DNA of 64,000 bases. Origin: Lelliottia amnigena. GTDB taxonomy: Bacteria; Pseudomonadota; Gammaproteobacteria; Enterobacterales; Enterobacteriaceae. The stretch lies in the NCBI GenBank assembly GCA_900635465.1, contig LR134135.1:4402001-4466000 (forward strand), read 5' to 3'. Within the stretch, counting starts at the first letter, position 1, and each line of letters starts with the position of its first letter. Made by a program: the position numbers and the translations under genes. The notes below the pieces were generated by a model. It was given only the letters and a program-made list of their open reading frames with translations, made no database searches and had not been told where the DNA came from. Of this stretch, positions 1 through 8,571 are shown in pieces.

Positions 1-416
1 TCAGGACGCGCGCCAGGACGGTCAACTTTGTTGATAACCACGATTGGCTTCAAACCATGGGCAAATGCCTTTTTGGTTACGAAGCGCGTCTGCGGCATTG
101 GGCCATCCATTGCGTCAACGACCAGCAGAACGGAGTCTACCATGGACATCACACGTTCAACTTCACCACCGAAGTCGGCGTGCCCTGGGGTATCAACGAT
201 GTTGATACGGTAGTCATTCCATTTGATAGCGGTGTTTTTAGCGAGGATGGTAATCCCACGCTCTTTCTCCAAATCGTTGGAGTCCATCACGCGTTCGGTG
301 GCTTCTGCACGTTCATTGCTGAAAGTACCGGATTGCTGTAGCAGCTTGTCAACCAGGGTAGTTTTACCATGGTCAACGTGCGCGATGATGGCGATATTAC
401 GCAGATTTTCGATCAC
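1..416 (-). CDS. typA: GTPase BipA/TypA, 5' part only
   Basis: Translational GTPase that binds the 70S ribosome and aids 50S assembly and stress adaptation. Only about the first 138 codons are present; the gene runs off the left edge of the window. The visible N-terminal G domain has G1 AHVDHGKT near residues 12-19, the switch I RGIT motif, G3 DTPGH and G4 NKVD, and matches E. coli BipA almost residue for residue. The start is a GTG at 416-414, preceded by GAGG about 8 bases upstream; no ATG fits the family N terminus. A likely -10 (TACAAT on the minus strand) lies at 455-450. The gene is divergent from glnA, the same arrangement as in E. coli. Product certain; only length is limited. Confidence 0.96.
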   Translation of the reverse strand, partial: MIENLRNIAIIAHVDHGKTTLVDKLLQQSGTFSNERAEATERVMDSNDLEKERGITILAKNTAIKWNDYRINIVDTPGHADFGGEVERVMSMVDSVLLVVDAMDGPMPQTRFVTKKAFAHGLKPIVVINKVDRPGARP

Positions 417-523
417 AACTTTGCCTCAGGCATTTAGAAATAGCGCGTTATTGTACACGGATTAATCGCAGGACTAAACAGGATCACAAACATCCTCCGC
501 AAACAAGTATTGCAGAGTTGCTT

Positions 524-539
524 TGTGATCGCTTTCACG
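524..539 (+). promoter_or_regulatory. CRP site upstream of glnA (glnAp1)
   Basis: TGTGA-N6-TCACG is seen, one mismatch from the CRP consensus TGTGA-N6-TCACA. In E. coli the distal sigma-70 promoter glnAp1 is CRP-activated and NtrC-repressed, and this site is in the corresponding place upstream of the NtrC enhancers. Assignment is by position and motif. Confidence 0.7.
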
Positions 540-569
540 CAGCGTAAAAAGTGCACTTTAACGGAAATC

Positions 570-617
570 GCACCATTATGGTGCTCAATGTTCACATTGA
601 AGCACTATAATGGTGCA
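570..617 (+). promoter_or_regulatory. Paired high-affinity NtrC enhancer sites of glnA
   Basis: Two dyads resembling the NtrC consensus TGCACY-N5-RGTGCA lie at 570-585 (GCACCATTATGGTGCT) and 602-617 (GCACTATAATGGTGCA). Their centres are 32 bp apart, about three helical turns, matching the E. coli glnA sites at -140 and -108. Phosphorylated NtrC bound here would loop to sigma-54 polymerase at 691-706. They also cover the glnAp1 region, which explains repression of that promoter. Confidence 0.85.
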
Positions 618-642
618 ATGTGACGTTCGTGGTGCAGGTCGT

Positions 643-659
643 TTGCACTATGGTGTGCA
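643..659 (+). promoter_or_regulatory. Weaker NtrC site between enhancer and sigma-54 promoter
   Basis: TTGCACTATGGTGTGCA is an imperfect NtrC dyad located between the strong enhancers and the sigma-54 promoter, where E. coli has low-affinity governor sites. Function as a governor is inferred from E. coli. Confidence 0.6.
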
Positions 660-690
660 TGATAACGCCTTTTGGGGGTAATTTGAAAGT

Positions 691-706
691 TGGCACAGAT
701 TTCGCT
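691..706 (+). promoter_or_regulatory. Sigma-54 promoter glnAp2
   Basis: TGGCACAGATTTCGCT has the invariant GG and GC dinucleotides separated by ten bases (692-693 and 704-705), the -24/-12 signature of RpoN promoters, and matches my recollection of E. coli glnAp2. It is about 100 bp upstream of the glnA start and downstream of the NtrC sites. Confidence 0.9.
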
Positions 707-805
707 TTATAAAAATACGGCAAAAAGATGGCGACGACGCCAGCCTTAAACAGAATTGAAGACCTCGTTACCACGACGACAATGACCAATCCGGGAGAGT
801 TAAGT

Positions 806-2215
806 ATGTCCGCTGAACACGTTTTGACGATGCTGAACGAACATGAAGTGAAGTTTGTTGATCTGCGCTTCACCGATACCAAAGGCAAAGAACAGCACGT
901 CACAATTCCTGCTCACCAGGTAAATGCCGAATTCTTCGAAGAAGGCAAAATGTTTGACGGCTCCTCTATCGGTGGCTGGAAAGGCATTAACGAATCCGAC
1001 ATGGTGCTGATGCCAGATTCAACGACTGCGCTCATTGACCCGTTCTACGAAGAGTCTACCCTGATTATCCGTTGCGACATTCTTGAGCCAGGCACGCTGC
1101 AGGGCTACGATCGCGACCCACGCTCCATCGCGAAACGCGCTGAAGAGTACCTGCGCTCCACTGGCATTGCAGACACCGTTCTGTTTGGGCCAGAGCCAGA
1201 ATTCTTCCTGTTCGACGACATTCGTTTTGGTGCGTCCATTTCTGGTTCCCACGTCGCTATCGATGATATCGAAGGCGCATGGAACTCCTCCACCAAATAC
1301 GAAGGCGGCAACAAAGGTCACCGTCCTGGCGTGAAAGGCGGTTACTTCCCGGTTCCTCCGGTCGATTCTTCACAGGACATCCGCTCTACCATGTGTCTGA
1401 TCATGGAAGAGATGGGCCTGGTGGTTGAAGCTCACCACCACGAAGTGGCCACTGCGGGCCAGAACGAAATCGCGACCCGCTTTAACACCATGACCAAAAA
1501 AGCGGATGAAATTCAGATTTACAAATATGTGGTGCACAACGTTGCTCACCGCTTCGGCAAAACCGCGACCTTTATGCCAAAACCTATGTTTGGCGACAAC
1601 GGTTCCGGTATGCACTGCCACATGTCCCTGTCCAAGAACGGCGTAAACCTGTTCTCTGGTGACAAATATGCGGGTCTGTCTGAGCAGGCGCTGTTCTACA
1701 TCGGCGGTGTTATCAAGCACGCTAAAGCGATTAACGCCCTGGCAAACCCAACGACCAACTCCTACAAGCGTCTGGTCCCGGGTTATGAAGCCCCTGTTAT
1801 GCTGGCTTACTCCGCACGTAACCGTTCTGCTTCTATCCGTATCCCAGTGGTGGCATCTCCGAAAGCACGTCGTATCGAAGTGCGTTTCCCGGATCCAGCG
1901 GCTAACCCATACCTGTGCTTCGCAGCGCTGCTGATGGCGGGTCTGGACGGCATTAAGAACAAAATCCATCCAGGCGAAGCCATGGATAAAAACCTGTATG
2001 ACCTGCCGCCAGAAGAAGCGAAAGAGATCCCACAGGTTGCCGGTTCTCTGGAAGAAGCACTGAACGCGCTGGACGCTGACCGCGAGTTCCTGACGGCTGG
2101 CGGCGTGTTCACTGACGATGCAATCGATGCTTACATCGGCCTGCGTATCGAAGAGAACGACCGCGTACGCATGACTCCACACCCGGTTGAGTTCGAGCTG
2201 TACTACAGCGTTTAA
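806..2215 (+). CDS. glnA: Glutamine synthetase, type I
   Basis: Cytoplasmic dodecameric enzyme that condenses glutamate and ammonia to glutamine with ATP; the main ammonium-assimilating enzyme under nitrogen limitation. At 469 residues it equals E. coli GlnA. The conserved N-terminal motif [10 protein letters not shown], the active-site [10 protein letters not shown] motif (around residue 264) and the adenylylation loop NLYDLPPEE (target Tyr near 398) are all present. The ATG at 806 has GGGAGAG seven bases upstream; an in-frame TTG/ATG extension back to about 728 would run into the promoter region and is rejected. First gene of glnA-glnL-glnG. A hairpin terminator at 2391 separates it from glnL. 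Controlled by sigma-54/NtrC and CRP. Confidence 0.98.
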   Translation: MSAEHVLTMLNEHEVKFVDLRFTDTKGKEQHVTIPAHQVNAEFFEEGKMFDGSSIGGWKGINESDMVLMPDSTTALIDPFYEESTLIIRCDILEPGTLQGYDRDPRSIAKRAEEYLRSTGIADTVLFGPEPEFFLFDDIRFGASISGSHVAIDDIEGAWNSSTKYEGGNKGHRPGVKGGYFPVPPVDSSQDIRSTMCLIMEEMGLVVEAHHHEVATAGQNEIATRFNTMTKKADEIQIYKYVVHNVAHRFGKTATFMPKPMFGDNGSGMHCHMSLSKNGVNLFSGDKYAGLSEQALFYIGGVIKHAKAINALANPTTNSYKRLVPGYEAPVMLAYSARNRSASIRIPVVASPKARRIEVRFPDPAANPYLCFAALLMAGLDGIKNKIHPGEAMDKNLYDLPPEEAKEIPQVAGSLEEALNALDADREFLTAGGVFTDDAIDAYIGLRIEENDRVRMTPHPVEFELYYSV

Positions 2216-2241
2216 GAAATAAATACTCGGTGGATTTCTTG

Positions 2242-2366
2242 TCGCAACAAGGCGGCAGCTGGTGAGAGGCAGAATGCCTCTCATACATCCCCAGGCGCAT
2301 AGATAACGATGTGACTGGGGTGAGCAAAGGCGGCCAACGCCGTTGTGGCGAGAAAAACGCGAGAAG
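2242..2366 (+). repeat. Dispersed intergenic stem-loop repeat, copy 1
   Basis: In the glnA-glnL spacer. It shares an ordered set of blocks with 51631-51737 and, inverted, 57727-57832: a left block CAACAAGGCGGCA, a CCCCAG...CTGGGG stem, GTGACTGGGGTGAGC, then GGCGGCCAACGC. It lies just upstream of the glnA terminator and so would be transcribed. Alignment was by eye. No coding capacity is evident. Confidence 0.6.
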
Positions 2367-2390
2367 ATTTTTGTTGCCGTGGAAACTTTC

Positions 2391-2415
2391 AGCCCATCTT
2401 CGGATGGGCTTTTTT
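2391..2415 (+). terminator. Rho-independent terminator after glnA
   Basis: AGCCCATC-TTCG-GATGGGCT forms an eight-base stem with a UUCG tetraloop followed by a run of six T. It limits glnA read-through so that glnL-glnG depend largely on their own promoter. Confidence 0.9.
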
Positions 2416-2465
2416 CTCCACCAACAGACTGATCTGACGCGCTTTTTACAACGAAAAAGCTATAC

Positions 2466-2482
2466 TGCACTAAATTAGTGCA
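2466..2482 (+). promoter_or_regulatory. NtrC operator at the glnL promoter
   Basis: TGCACTAAATTAGTGCA is a symmetric NtrC dyad overlapping a TATACT -10-like hexamer at 2461-2466, about 22 bp before the glnL start. In E. coli NtrC bound at the equivalent site represses glnLp and so limits NtrBC levels. No good -35 is visible. Confidence 0.82.
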
Positions 2483-2503
2483 CCTACTCCAGGAGACTGC
2501 TGA

Positions 2504-3552
2504 ATGGCAACTGGCGCGCTGCCCGATGCTGGGCAGATCCTCAATTCTTTAATCAACAGCATCTTACTTGTCGATGATGAGCTGGCGGTCCATTACGCCA
2601 ACCCTGCGGCGCAGCAGCTGCTCGCCCAAAGCTCACGCAAATTATTCGGCACACCCTTGCCGGAACTGTTGAGTTATTTTTCGCTGAATATCCCGTTGAT
2701 GCAGGAAAGTTTGGCTGCGGGTCAGGGATTTACCGATAACGAAGTGACCCTGGTGATTGACGGACGCTCGCATATCCTCTCGTTAACGGCACAACGTTTG
2801 CCGGACGGCCTGATTTTACTGGAAATGGCGCCGATGGATAATCTGCGTCGGCTCAGTCAGGAACAGCTTCAGCATGCACAGCAGATTGCTGCACGCGATC
2901 TGGTGAGAGGCCTTGCGCATGAAATCAAAAACCCATTAGGCGGTTTACGGGGCGCAGCGCAGCTGTTAACCAAAGCGCTGCCGGACCTGCGCTGGCGGAA
3001 TATACCAACGTCATCATTGAGCAGGCCGATCGCCTGCGCAATCTGGTTGACCGATTACTTGGGCCGCAGCAGCCGGGTATGCACGTGACGGAAAGTATTC
3101 ATAAAGTGGCGGAGCGGGTCGTGAAGCTGGTGTCGATGGAGCTCCCGCCGAACGTCAAACTGATTCGCGATTACGATCCGAGCCTGCCGGAATTGCCGCA
3201 TGACCCCGACCAGGTTGAGCAAGTTCTGCTCAATATCGTGCGCAATGCCCTACAGGCCCTCGGCCCCGAAGGCGGCGAAATTATCCTGCGTACCCGCACG
3301 GCATTCCAGTTGACGCTGCACGGCGTGCGCTATCGCCTGGCGGCGAGAATCGACGTTGAGGACAACGGGCCGGGCATTCCGTCGCATCTTCAGGATACGC
3401 TTTTCTACCCGATGGTGAGCGGCCGCGAAGGCGGCACCGGGCTTGGGTTGTCCATTGCCCGCAATTTGATCGACCAACACTCCGGCAAAATTGAATTTAC
3501 CAGTTGGCCGGGTCATACCGAGTTTTCGGTTTACCTGCCAATAAAAAAATAA
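2504..3552 (+). pseudogene. glnL: Nitrogen sensor kinase NtrB, frameshifted
   Basis: Cytoplasmic histidine kinase/phosphatase that responds to PII and controls NtrC. The reading frame breaks after the ALPD residues near codon 161: the sequence has GGACCTGCG at 2984-2992 where family continuity needs GGACCCTGCG. Adding one C restores 349 residues, exactly the E. coli length. The N-terminal PAS region (about 1-115), the H box [10 protein letters not shown] (His near 139), and the C-terminal ATP lid motifs DNGPGIP and [10 protein letters not shown] are all intact. The two fragments run 2504-3088 and 3079-3552. Loss of one C from a C run fits a sequencing error better than decay, because the rest is perfectly conserved. 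It is followed 10 bases later by glnG. Confidence 0.93.
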
Positions 3553-3562
3553 GGTGACGACG

Positions 3563-4975
3563 ATGCAACGAGGGATAGTCTGGGTAGTCGATGATGATAG
3601 TTCCATACGCTGGGTGCTCGAACGCGCGCTTACCGGAGCAGGATTAAACTGCACCACCTTTGAAAGCGGTAGCGAAGTGCTCGACGCGCTCATCACCAAA
3701 ACCCCGGACGTGCTGCTTTCTGATATTCGCATGCCGGGAATGGACGGGCTTGCGTTACTGAAGCAAATTAAACAGCGTCACCCGATGTTGCCGGTCATCA
3801 TAATGACCGCTCATTCCGATCTGGATGCGGCCGTGAGCGCGTACCAGCAGGGTGCGTTTGATTATTTGCCCAAGCCGTTTGATATCGACGAAGCGGTGGC
3901 TCTGGTTGAGCGCGCGATCAGTCATTATCAGGAACAGCAGCAGCCGCGCAATGCGCCAGTCTTTGGGCCAACGACCGATATTATTGGCGAAGCACCTGCT
4001 ATGCAGGATGTCTTTCGCATCATCGGGCGTTTGTCGCGCTCATCCATCAGCGTCCTGATTAACGGTGAGTCCGGGACCGGTAAAGAGCTGGTTGCTCACG
4101 CCCTGCACCGCCACAGCCCGCGTGCGAAAGCGCCGTTTATCGCGCTGAATATGGCGGCGATTCCAAAAGACTTAATTGAGTCGGAACTGTTTGGCCACGA
4201 GAAAGGGGCCTTTACCGGCGCGAACACCGTTCGTCAGGGGCGCTTTGAGCAGGCCGATGGCGGGACACTGTTCCTCGATGAAATCGGTGATATGCCGATG
4301 GATGTGCAGACTCGTCTGCTTCGCGTTTTAGCGGATGGTCAGTTCTATCGCGTCGGTGGATACGCGCCGGTGAAAGTGGACGTGCGCATTATCGCCGCGA
4401 CACACCAAAATCTGGAGCAGCGTGTGCAGGAAGGCAAATTCCGTGAGGATTTGTTCCACCGCCTGAACGTGATCCGCGTCCATCTGCCGCCGCTGCGCGA
4501 GCGCCGTGAAGATATTCCCCGCCTGGCACGTCACTTTTTGCAGGTTGCCGCCCGCGAATTGGGCGTGGAAGCCAAACTCCTGCATCCGGAGACAGATGCC
4601 GCATTAACTCGCCTGGCCTGGCCCGGAAACGTGCGCCAGCTTGAAAACACCTGCCGCTGGCTGACCGTAATGGCAGCCGGTCAGGAAGTGTTAATCCAGG
4701 ATTTACCGAGTGAGTTGTTTGAAGCGACGGCGCCAGAGAGCAGCAACGGGCAGTCATTGCCCGACAGCTGGGCGACACTTCTGGCGCAATGGGCGGATCG
4801 CGCACTGCGTTCCGGTCATCAAAATTTACTGTCAGAAGCACAGCCAGAGATGGAGCGTACGTTGCTGACGACCGCGCTTCGCCACACGCAAGGACACAAG
4901 CAGGAAGCGGCGCGACTGCTGGGTTGGGGGCGAAATACCCTGACCCGCAAGCTGAAAGAGTTGGGAATGGAGTAA
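3563..4975 (+). CDS. glnG: Nitrogen response regulator NtrC (sigma-54 activator)
   Basis: Bacterial enhancer-binding protein that activates sigma-54 promoters such as glnAp2 when phosphorylated by NtrB. The order is: receiver domain (about 1-120, phospho-acceptor Asp near 54 in [12 protein letters not shown]), AAA+ domain with Walker A GESGTGKE (about 169), the sigma-54 contact loop GAFTGA, Walker B FLDEIGD, and a C-terminal Fis-type helix-turn-helix ([19 protein letters not shown]). The ATG at 3563 gives 470 residues and fits the family start [12 protein letters not shown]; a GTG nine bases earlier is possible but its distance to AAGG is too short. Co-transcribed with glnL and closed by the terminator at 4984. 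Confidence 0.97.
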   Translation: MQRGIVWVVDDDSSIRWVLERALTGAGLNCTTFESGSEVLDALITKTPDVLLSDIRMPGMDGLALLKQIKQRHPMLPVIIMTAHSDLDAAVSAYQQGAFDYLPKPFDIDEAVALVERAISHYQEQQQPRNAPVFGPTTDIIGEAPAMQDVFRIIGRLSRSSISVLINGESGTGKELVAHALHRHSPRAKAPFIALNMAAIPKDLIESELFGHEKGAFTGANTVRQGRFEQADGGTLFLDEIGDMPMDVQTRLLRVLADGQFYRVGGYAPVKVDVRIIAATHQNLEQRVQEGKFREDLFHRLNVIRVHLPPLRERREDIPRLARHFLQVAARELGVEAKLLHPETDAALTRLAWPGNVRQLENTCRWLTVMAAGQEVLIQDLPSELFEATAPESSNGQSLPDSWATLLAQWADRALRSGHQNLLSEAQPEMERTLLTTALRHTQGHKQEAARLLGWGRNTLTRKLKELGME

Positions 4976-4983
4976 GTACAGCT

Positions 4984-5013
4984 AAAACCGGAGGCTTGAG
5001 CCTCCGGTTTTTT
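4984..5013. terminator. Bidirectional terminator between glnG and hemN
   Basis: ACCGGAGGC-TTGA-GCCTCCGGT is a nine-base perfect stem flanked by A and T runs, so it can stop transcription from both converging genes. Confidence 0.92.
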
Positions 5014-5015
5014 AC

Positions 5016-6389
5016 TTAAATCACCCTTGAGAACTGTTGCAGCCTTGCCTTCTGGCGCAGATAAGCGTCAAAACACATGCAGATATTACGAATTAATAAG
5101 CGCCCTTTCGGCGTCACCTGAATCTCTTTATCCGTCACATCCACCAGCCCATCTTTCGCCAGCGGGGCGAGCAGCTGTAAATCTTCGGCAAAATGGTCTG
5201 CAAATTTCAGATCCCATTGCGCTTCTACCGACTCAAAATCGAGGCGGAAGTTACAGATAAGCGCCTTAATAACGTCACGGCGAATACAATCGTCGCGCGT
5301 TAACGCAATCCCGCGCCACAGCGCATTCCCGATGTCATCCACCTGCTGATAATACTGCTTCAGCTCTTTCTGATTTTGCGCGTAGCAGTCGCCGATCATA
5401 CTGATGGCAGAGACGCCCATGCCCAGCAAGTCGCTGTCGCCCTGAGTGGTGTAGCCCTGGAAATTACGATGCAAAATGCCTTCGCGTTGGGCGACCGCTA
5501 GCTCGTCATCCGGGCGGGCAAAGTGATCCATACCGATAAACTGATAGCCTGTTTCCGTCAGTGACGTGATGGTTTCTTGCAGAATATCGAGCTTCTGCTG
5601 CGCGGACGGCAGGTCGGCATCTTTAATTTTACGTTGAGCCGCAAACAGCGTTGGCAGATGCGCATAGTTAAAGACGCTCAGGCGATCGGGATTCAGTTCT
5701 GCCACTCGTTTAAGCGTGAAGGCAAAGCTTTCGGGCGTCTGCTTCGGTAGGCCATAAATCAGATCAATATTGGTTGAGGTAAAACCGATTTCGCGAGCAT
5801 GGTTCAACAGAGCAAAAATAAAATCTTCATCCTGCTCGCGGTTAACCAGACGCTGAACCTCTTTGTTGAAGTCCTGGACCCCCATACTCAGACGGTTAAA
5901 ACCTTCCGCCCGCAGGTGATCAAGGACGTCCAGCTCAATTTCACGCGGATCGACTTCGATAGAAATTTCGGCATCAGCATCGAACCGGAAGTTTGCCCGC
6001 AGCAGATCCATCAGACGGCTGATTTGCACTTTGTTCAGATAGGTCGGCGTACCGCCGCCCCAGTGCAGCTGGCTCACATGCCGGCCAGCAAAAAGCGGTG
6101 CGCGATGCAGAATTTCCTGCTCAAGCGCATCGAGATAGTAGTCGGCTTTATGCTGCTGGCGAGTCACGATCTTATTACAGCCGCAAAAATAGCAGAGCTT
6201 GTGGCAGAAAGGGATGTGAACATACAGCGAAAGCGGGCGCTCAGGATAACGCACCACCGCCTGCTGGAAATCAGCCTCACTGAACGTTTCGGCAAACTCC
6301 AGCGCAGTCGGATATGAGGTATAACGCGGCCCGGAATAGTTATATTTTTGGATCAGGGCCAGATCCCAGTCGATGCTCGGTACAGACAT
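5016..6389 (-). CDS. hemN: Oxygen-independent coproporphyrinogen III oxidase
   Basis: Radical-SAM enzyme converting coproporphyrinogen III to protoporphyrinogen IX in anaerobic heme synthesis. The cluster motif CHKLCYFCGC (CX3CX2C, about residues 62-69) and the GGGTPT motif are visible. With the ATG at 6389 the protein has 457 residues, as in E. coli. GGAG sits five bases before that ATG, whereas the GTG at 6395 touches the GGAG and cannot be the main start. The stop of the upstream small ORF (6392) lies inside the start region, suggesting translational coupling with yihI and the small ORF. The 3' end shares the terminator with glnG. Confidence 0.97.
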   Translation of the reverse strand: MSVPSIDWDLALIQKYNYSGPRYTSYPTALEFAETFSEADFQQAVVRYPERPLSLYVHIPFCHKLCYFCGCNKIVTRQQHKADYYLDALEQEILHRAPLFAGRHVSQLHWGGGTPTYLNKVQISRLMDLLRANFRFDADAEISIEVDPREIELDVLDHLRAEGFNRLSMGVQDFNKEVQRLVNREQDEDFIFALLNHAREIGFTSTNIDLIYGLPKQTPESFAFTLKRVAELNPDRLSVFNYAHLPTLFAAQRKIKDADLPSAQQKLDILQETITSLTETGYQFIGMDHFARPDDELAVAQREGILHRNFQGYTTQGDSDLLGMGVSAISMIGDCYAQNQKELKQYYQQVDDIGNALWRGIALTRDDCIRRDVIKALICNFRLDFESVEAQWDLKFADHFAEDLQLLAPLAKDGLVDVTDKEIQVTPKGRLLIRNICMCFDAYLRQKARLQQFSRVI

Positions 6390-6391
6390 GT

Positions 6392-6574
6392 TCACTCCTT
6401 CCGTTGGTGTCGCATTCGTATACGGCGGCCCGTTTTAACCCCATTGCGGGTCATCATTCGGGTGCGCAACAACCTCTGTCGCCGCGACAACCGCCGTAGT
6501 TTAACGAATAACCACACCAGATAACATATAACCGGAAGGGTTATAAGCAGGACGATAGTGCCTGCCGGGTGCAA
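6392..6574 (-). CDS. Small basic single-pass membrane protein, unrecognised
   Basis: A 60-codon ORF fills the gap between yihI and hemN. Residues about 6-24 are strongly hydrophobic (TIVLLITLPVICYLVWLFV) and the remainder is very rich in Arg and Lys, the pattern of a membrane anchor with a cytoplasmic basic tail. The likely start is TTG at 6574, three bases after the yihI stop, with GGTGG about ten bases upstream; the stop TGA sits two bases before the hemN ATG. This tight fit suggests a real operon member rather than chance. I do not recognise the protein. Vibrio and Shewanella relatives carry a longer membrane-anchored DUF2489 gene at this position, so a shortened relative is conceivable. 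No ATG start weakens the call. Confidence 0.5.
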   Translation of the reverse strand: MHPAGTIVLLITLPVICYLVWLFVKLRRLSRRQRLLRTRMMTRNGVKTGRRIRMRHQRKE

Positions 6575-6577
6575 ATG

Positions 6578-7093
6578 TTAGTTTCCACCTTTCAGTAGAC
6601 GCATCAGGTCGTCCTGCTTCTCTTCTTCTTCGTCGTCTTCATCATCTTCGTAAGAGAGGCCGAGCTGCTGCATCAGTTCATCAATACGGTCTAATTTGGC
6701 ATCGACCCATTTTTGCTCTTCAGCATTCAGTTTTTCGCCTGCTTCAAGGCGTTCCAGCAGCGCGTCCAGGCGCTCATCATTCTCCAGCATATCCAGCTCT
6801 GCCTGCGGTGAAAGCATAGGTTTCTCGCTCTTAGGTTTGTGCTGCTTGACGACTGGGGTGTCTGTCACGCCCAGTGGAATTGGCGTTTTACTGCCGATGC
6901 GCGGATCTTTCTGTTTGCTGTTTTGTGCAGCAGAACCTGATGCACTGCTACCATTCGCACGGCTCCCCGCAGAATGCCCACTGTGCTTTTTAACACGTTT
7001 GCGATCGCGTGCTTCCTGATTCAGTTCTTCACGCGTTTTGCGGTGCGCTTTTGCCGGGCGTTTTGCGCCCGCTGCAGAGGTCGGTTTTTTCAT
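6578..7093 (-). CDS. yihI: Der GTPase-activating protein YihI
   Basis: Stimulates the GTPase of the ribosome-assembly factor Der and so moderates late 50S assembly. The protein has 171 residues (E. coli 169). It shows the expected layout: a very basic N-terminal half ([19 protein letters not shown]), the conserved [14 protein letters not shown] block near residue 60, a helical region [14 protein letters not shown], and an acidic Glu/Asp-rich tail. The gene lies between the CsrC RNA and the small ORF/hemN pair on the same strand. Confidence 0.95.
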   Translation of the reverse strand: MKKPTSAAGAKRPAKAHRKTREELNQEARDRKRVKKHSGHSAGSRANGSSASGSAAQNSKQKDPRIGSKTPIPLGVTDTPVVKQHKPKSEKPMLSPQAELDMLENDERLDALLERLEAGEKLNAEEQKWVDAKLDRIDELMQQLGLSYEDDEDDEEEEKQDDLMRLLKGGN

Positions 7094-7159
7094 GATGTCT
7101 TGTCTTTAAGCCGTTTTATTCAGTATAGAATTGCGGCGAAATCTAGCAGAAAGCAAGCA

Positions 7160-7365
7160 AAGAAAAAAGGCGACAGAGCAATCTGTCGCCTTTTTTCCTG
7201 ACTCACCACCCTAAACGGGTTTTACAATCCCTGTTCGCCAACAACTAACCCTGTTTATCCTTTAGCGGAATCATCCGTGATGCAGTTCCATTTCCCTTTA
7301 AAACGCCTCCTGGCGCTCCTGACCCTCATCCTTAAGTCATAATCCTGATGGCATCCTCGCCGTGG
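7160..7365 (-). ncRNA. csrC: CsrC, CsrA-sequestering small RNA
   Basis: The minus strand of the yihI-engB spacer carries about ten GGA motifs, many in AGGA contexts (GAGGAT, CAGGAT, AAGGAT, CAGGAGC, AGGAGGC, CAGGAAAA). They end in a strong terminator, GGCGACAG-ATTGCT-CTGTCGCC followed by TTTTTT at 7168-7163. GGATGAGGGTCAGGAGCGCC and the terminator closely match E. coli CsrC, and the location (between yihI and engB) is the same. GGA-rich loops bind and titrate the translational regulator CsrA; in E. coli transcription depends on UvrY/BarA. Ends are approximate: the 5' end is placed by analogy with E. coli, and the RNA looks shorter than the ~245 nt E. coli form. Confidence 0.88.
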
Positions 7366-7592
7366 GTGCTACTTTACCTTTTTCACTTCTTCTGACAAGT
7401 AACGAAAGTGTACAAAAAAAGATTTTAGGAAAATTACTTAAAAATAAGATATTGATTTTAAATGCTTTGGTTAATTTCTCGCCTGGCGTTAGTCTGATAT
7501 TTCCCATAGCTTTCATGGCGCATATCTCACAATGGATAGGGTATTCACGTACGCCGTATTCGCGAAGGGAAAGCCTTTTGCCTGCATTCAGG

Positions 7593-7598
7593 TATAAT
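7593..7598 (+). promoter_or_regulatory. Probable -10 element of engB
   Basis: A perfect TATAAT lies 34 bp before the engB start. No convincing -35 is seen at 16-18 bp. Transcription from here would give a short leader with GGAG before the GTG start. Confidence 0.5.
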
Positions 7599-7631
7599 CC
7601 CTCACAGAATAAGAATTTTGGAGACAAGTAC

Positions 7632-8258
7632 GTGACTAACTGGAACTATCAACAGACGAATTTTGTCACCAGTGCGCCTGATATCCGCCATTTACCCCCA
7701 GATACCGGGATTGAAGTGGCGTTTGCGGGCCGTTCTAATGCCGGGAAATCAAGCGCCCTCAATACGCTGACTAACCAGAGAAGCCTGGCGCGTACCTCAA
7801 AAACGCCAGGGCGCACCCAGCTTATTAACTTATTTGAAGTTGCTGAAGGCAAGCGACTGGTTGATTTACCCGGTTATGGCTATGCGGAAGTTCCAGAAGA
7901 GGTAAAACTCAAATGGCAAAAAGCCCTGGGTGAATATCTGGAAAAACGCCAGTGCCTGAAAGGTCTGGTTGTGCTGATGGATATCCGCCACCCGCTTAAA
8001 GATCTGGATCAGCAGATGATCCATTGGGCGGTAGCGAGTGAAATCCCTGTACTGGTGCTATTGACCAAATCCGACAAGCTGGCCAGCGGAGCACGTAAAG
8101 CGCAGCTTAAAATGGTGCGTGAAGCCGCGATGGCATTCAACGGTGACGTGCAAATTGAGACGTTTTCATCGCTGAAAAAGCAAGGCGTAGATGTGTTACG
8201 CCAAAAGCTAGACAGTTGGTATAACGGACTGGAACCCGCTGTAGAAGCGGAAGAGTGA
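7632..8258 (+). CDS. engB: Ribosome biogenesis GTPase EngB (YihA/YsxC)
   Basis: Essential TrmE-Era-EngA-EngB-family GTPase needed for 50S assembly and cell division. Motifs: G1 GRSNAGKS near residue 34, G3 [12 protein letters not shown]4 LLTKSDKL, and the G5-like SSLKKQG. Starting at the GTG at 7632 gives 208 residues (E. coli 210) and the family N terminus [11 protein letters not shown], with GGAG nine bases upstream. The frame stays open back to 7362, but that extension runs antisense to csrC and has no homology, so it is not used. A hairpin terminator follows. Confidence 0.96.
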   Translation: MTNWNYQQTNFVTSAPDIRHLPPDTGIEVAFAGRSNAGKSSALNTLTNQRSLARTSKTPGRTQLINLFEVAEGKRLVDLPGYGYAEVPEEVKLKWQKALGEYLEKRQCLKGLVVLMDIRHPLKDLDQQMIHWAVASEIPVLVLLTKSDKLASGARKAQLKMVREAAMAFNGDVQIETFSSLKKQGVDVLRQKLDSWYNGLEPAVEAEE

Positions 8259-8263
8259 TAAGA

Positions 8264-8290
8264 AGCGCGGCGATGCTCGCGCTTTTTTTT
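8264..8290 (+). terminator. engB terminator
   Basis: AGCGCG-GCGATGCT-CGCGCT followed by eight T, beginning six bases after the engB stop. Confidence 0.85.
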
Positions 8291-8314
8291 GGCCTAAAAT
8301 TTTCTTTGCCGCAA

Positions 8315-8423
8315 TAAAAAACGCCCCAGTCATTACTGACTGGGGCGGCTAAAATATTCAGCCAAATCCGATTACGTGAAGTAAAAGGTCTGAAAGATAG
8401 AACATCTTACCTCTGTACCCTAC
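8315..8423 (-). ncRNA. spf: Spot 42 small RNA
   Basis: Hfq-dependent regulatory RNA that represses secondary-carbon and redox genes when glucose is present. On the minus strand the sequence begins GTAGGGTACAGAGG and ends with the terminator GCCCCAGTCA-GTAA-TGACTGGGGC plus a T run. This gives 109 nt, the same as E. coli Spot 42, with nearly identical sequence including the unstructured pairing regions. A GTTATT -10-like element is at 8433-8428, and a CRP-like half-site (ATGTGACATTCATTAGAT, minus strand) lies near 8516-8499, consistent with the known repression by cAMP-CRP. It lies downstream of polA, as in E. coli. Confidence 0.96.
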
Positions 8424-8571
8424 GCGAATAACTCTACTCTTTTTTTATCGCTGGACAAAGCACTTTTTGTAGTTTTTTTTCACTCTTTACATAGGTAAAT
8501 CTAATGAATGTCACATAATGCGCGCTGTTATGTTGCTTACTTACATAAAAAGCGCATTACGCATCGAATCA

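Noticed and set aside
728..805. Upstream in-frame start for glnA
   Set aside because: It would place coding sequence next to the sigma-54 promoter; the ATG at 806 has a good ribosome-binding site and the family N terminus.
1370..2470. 366-codon open frame antisense to glnA
   Set aside because: It mirrors the codon bias of glnA on the opposite strand, has no homology I recognise, and its 5' part crosses the glnA terminator and glnL promoter.
2504..3088. glnL as a genuinely truncated 194-residue protein
   Set aside because: The downstream fragment retains perfect kinase motifs and the exact family length returns with one added C.
7362..7631. 90-codon N-terminal extension of engB
   Set aside because: Family members start at the GTG at 7632. 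The extension is antisense to csrC and crosses the likely engB promoter.
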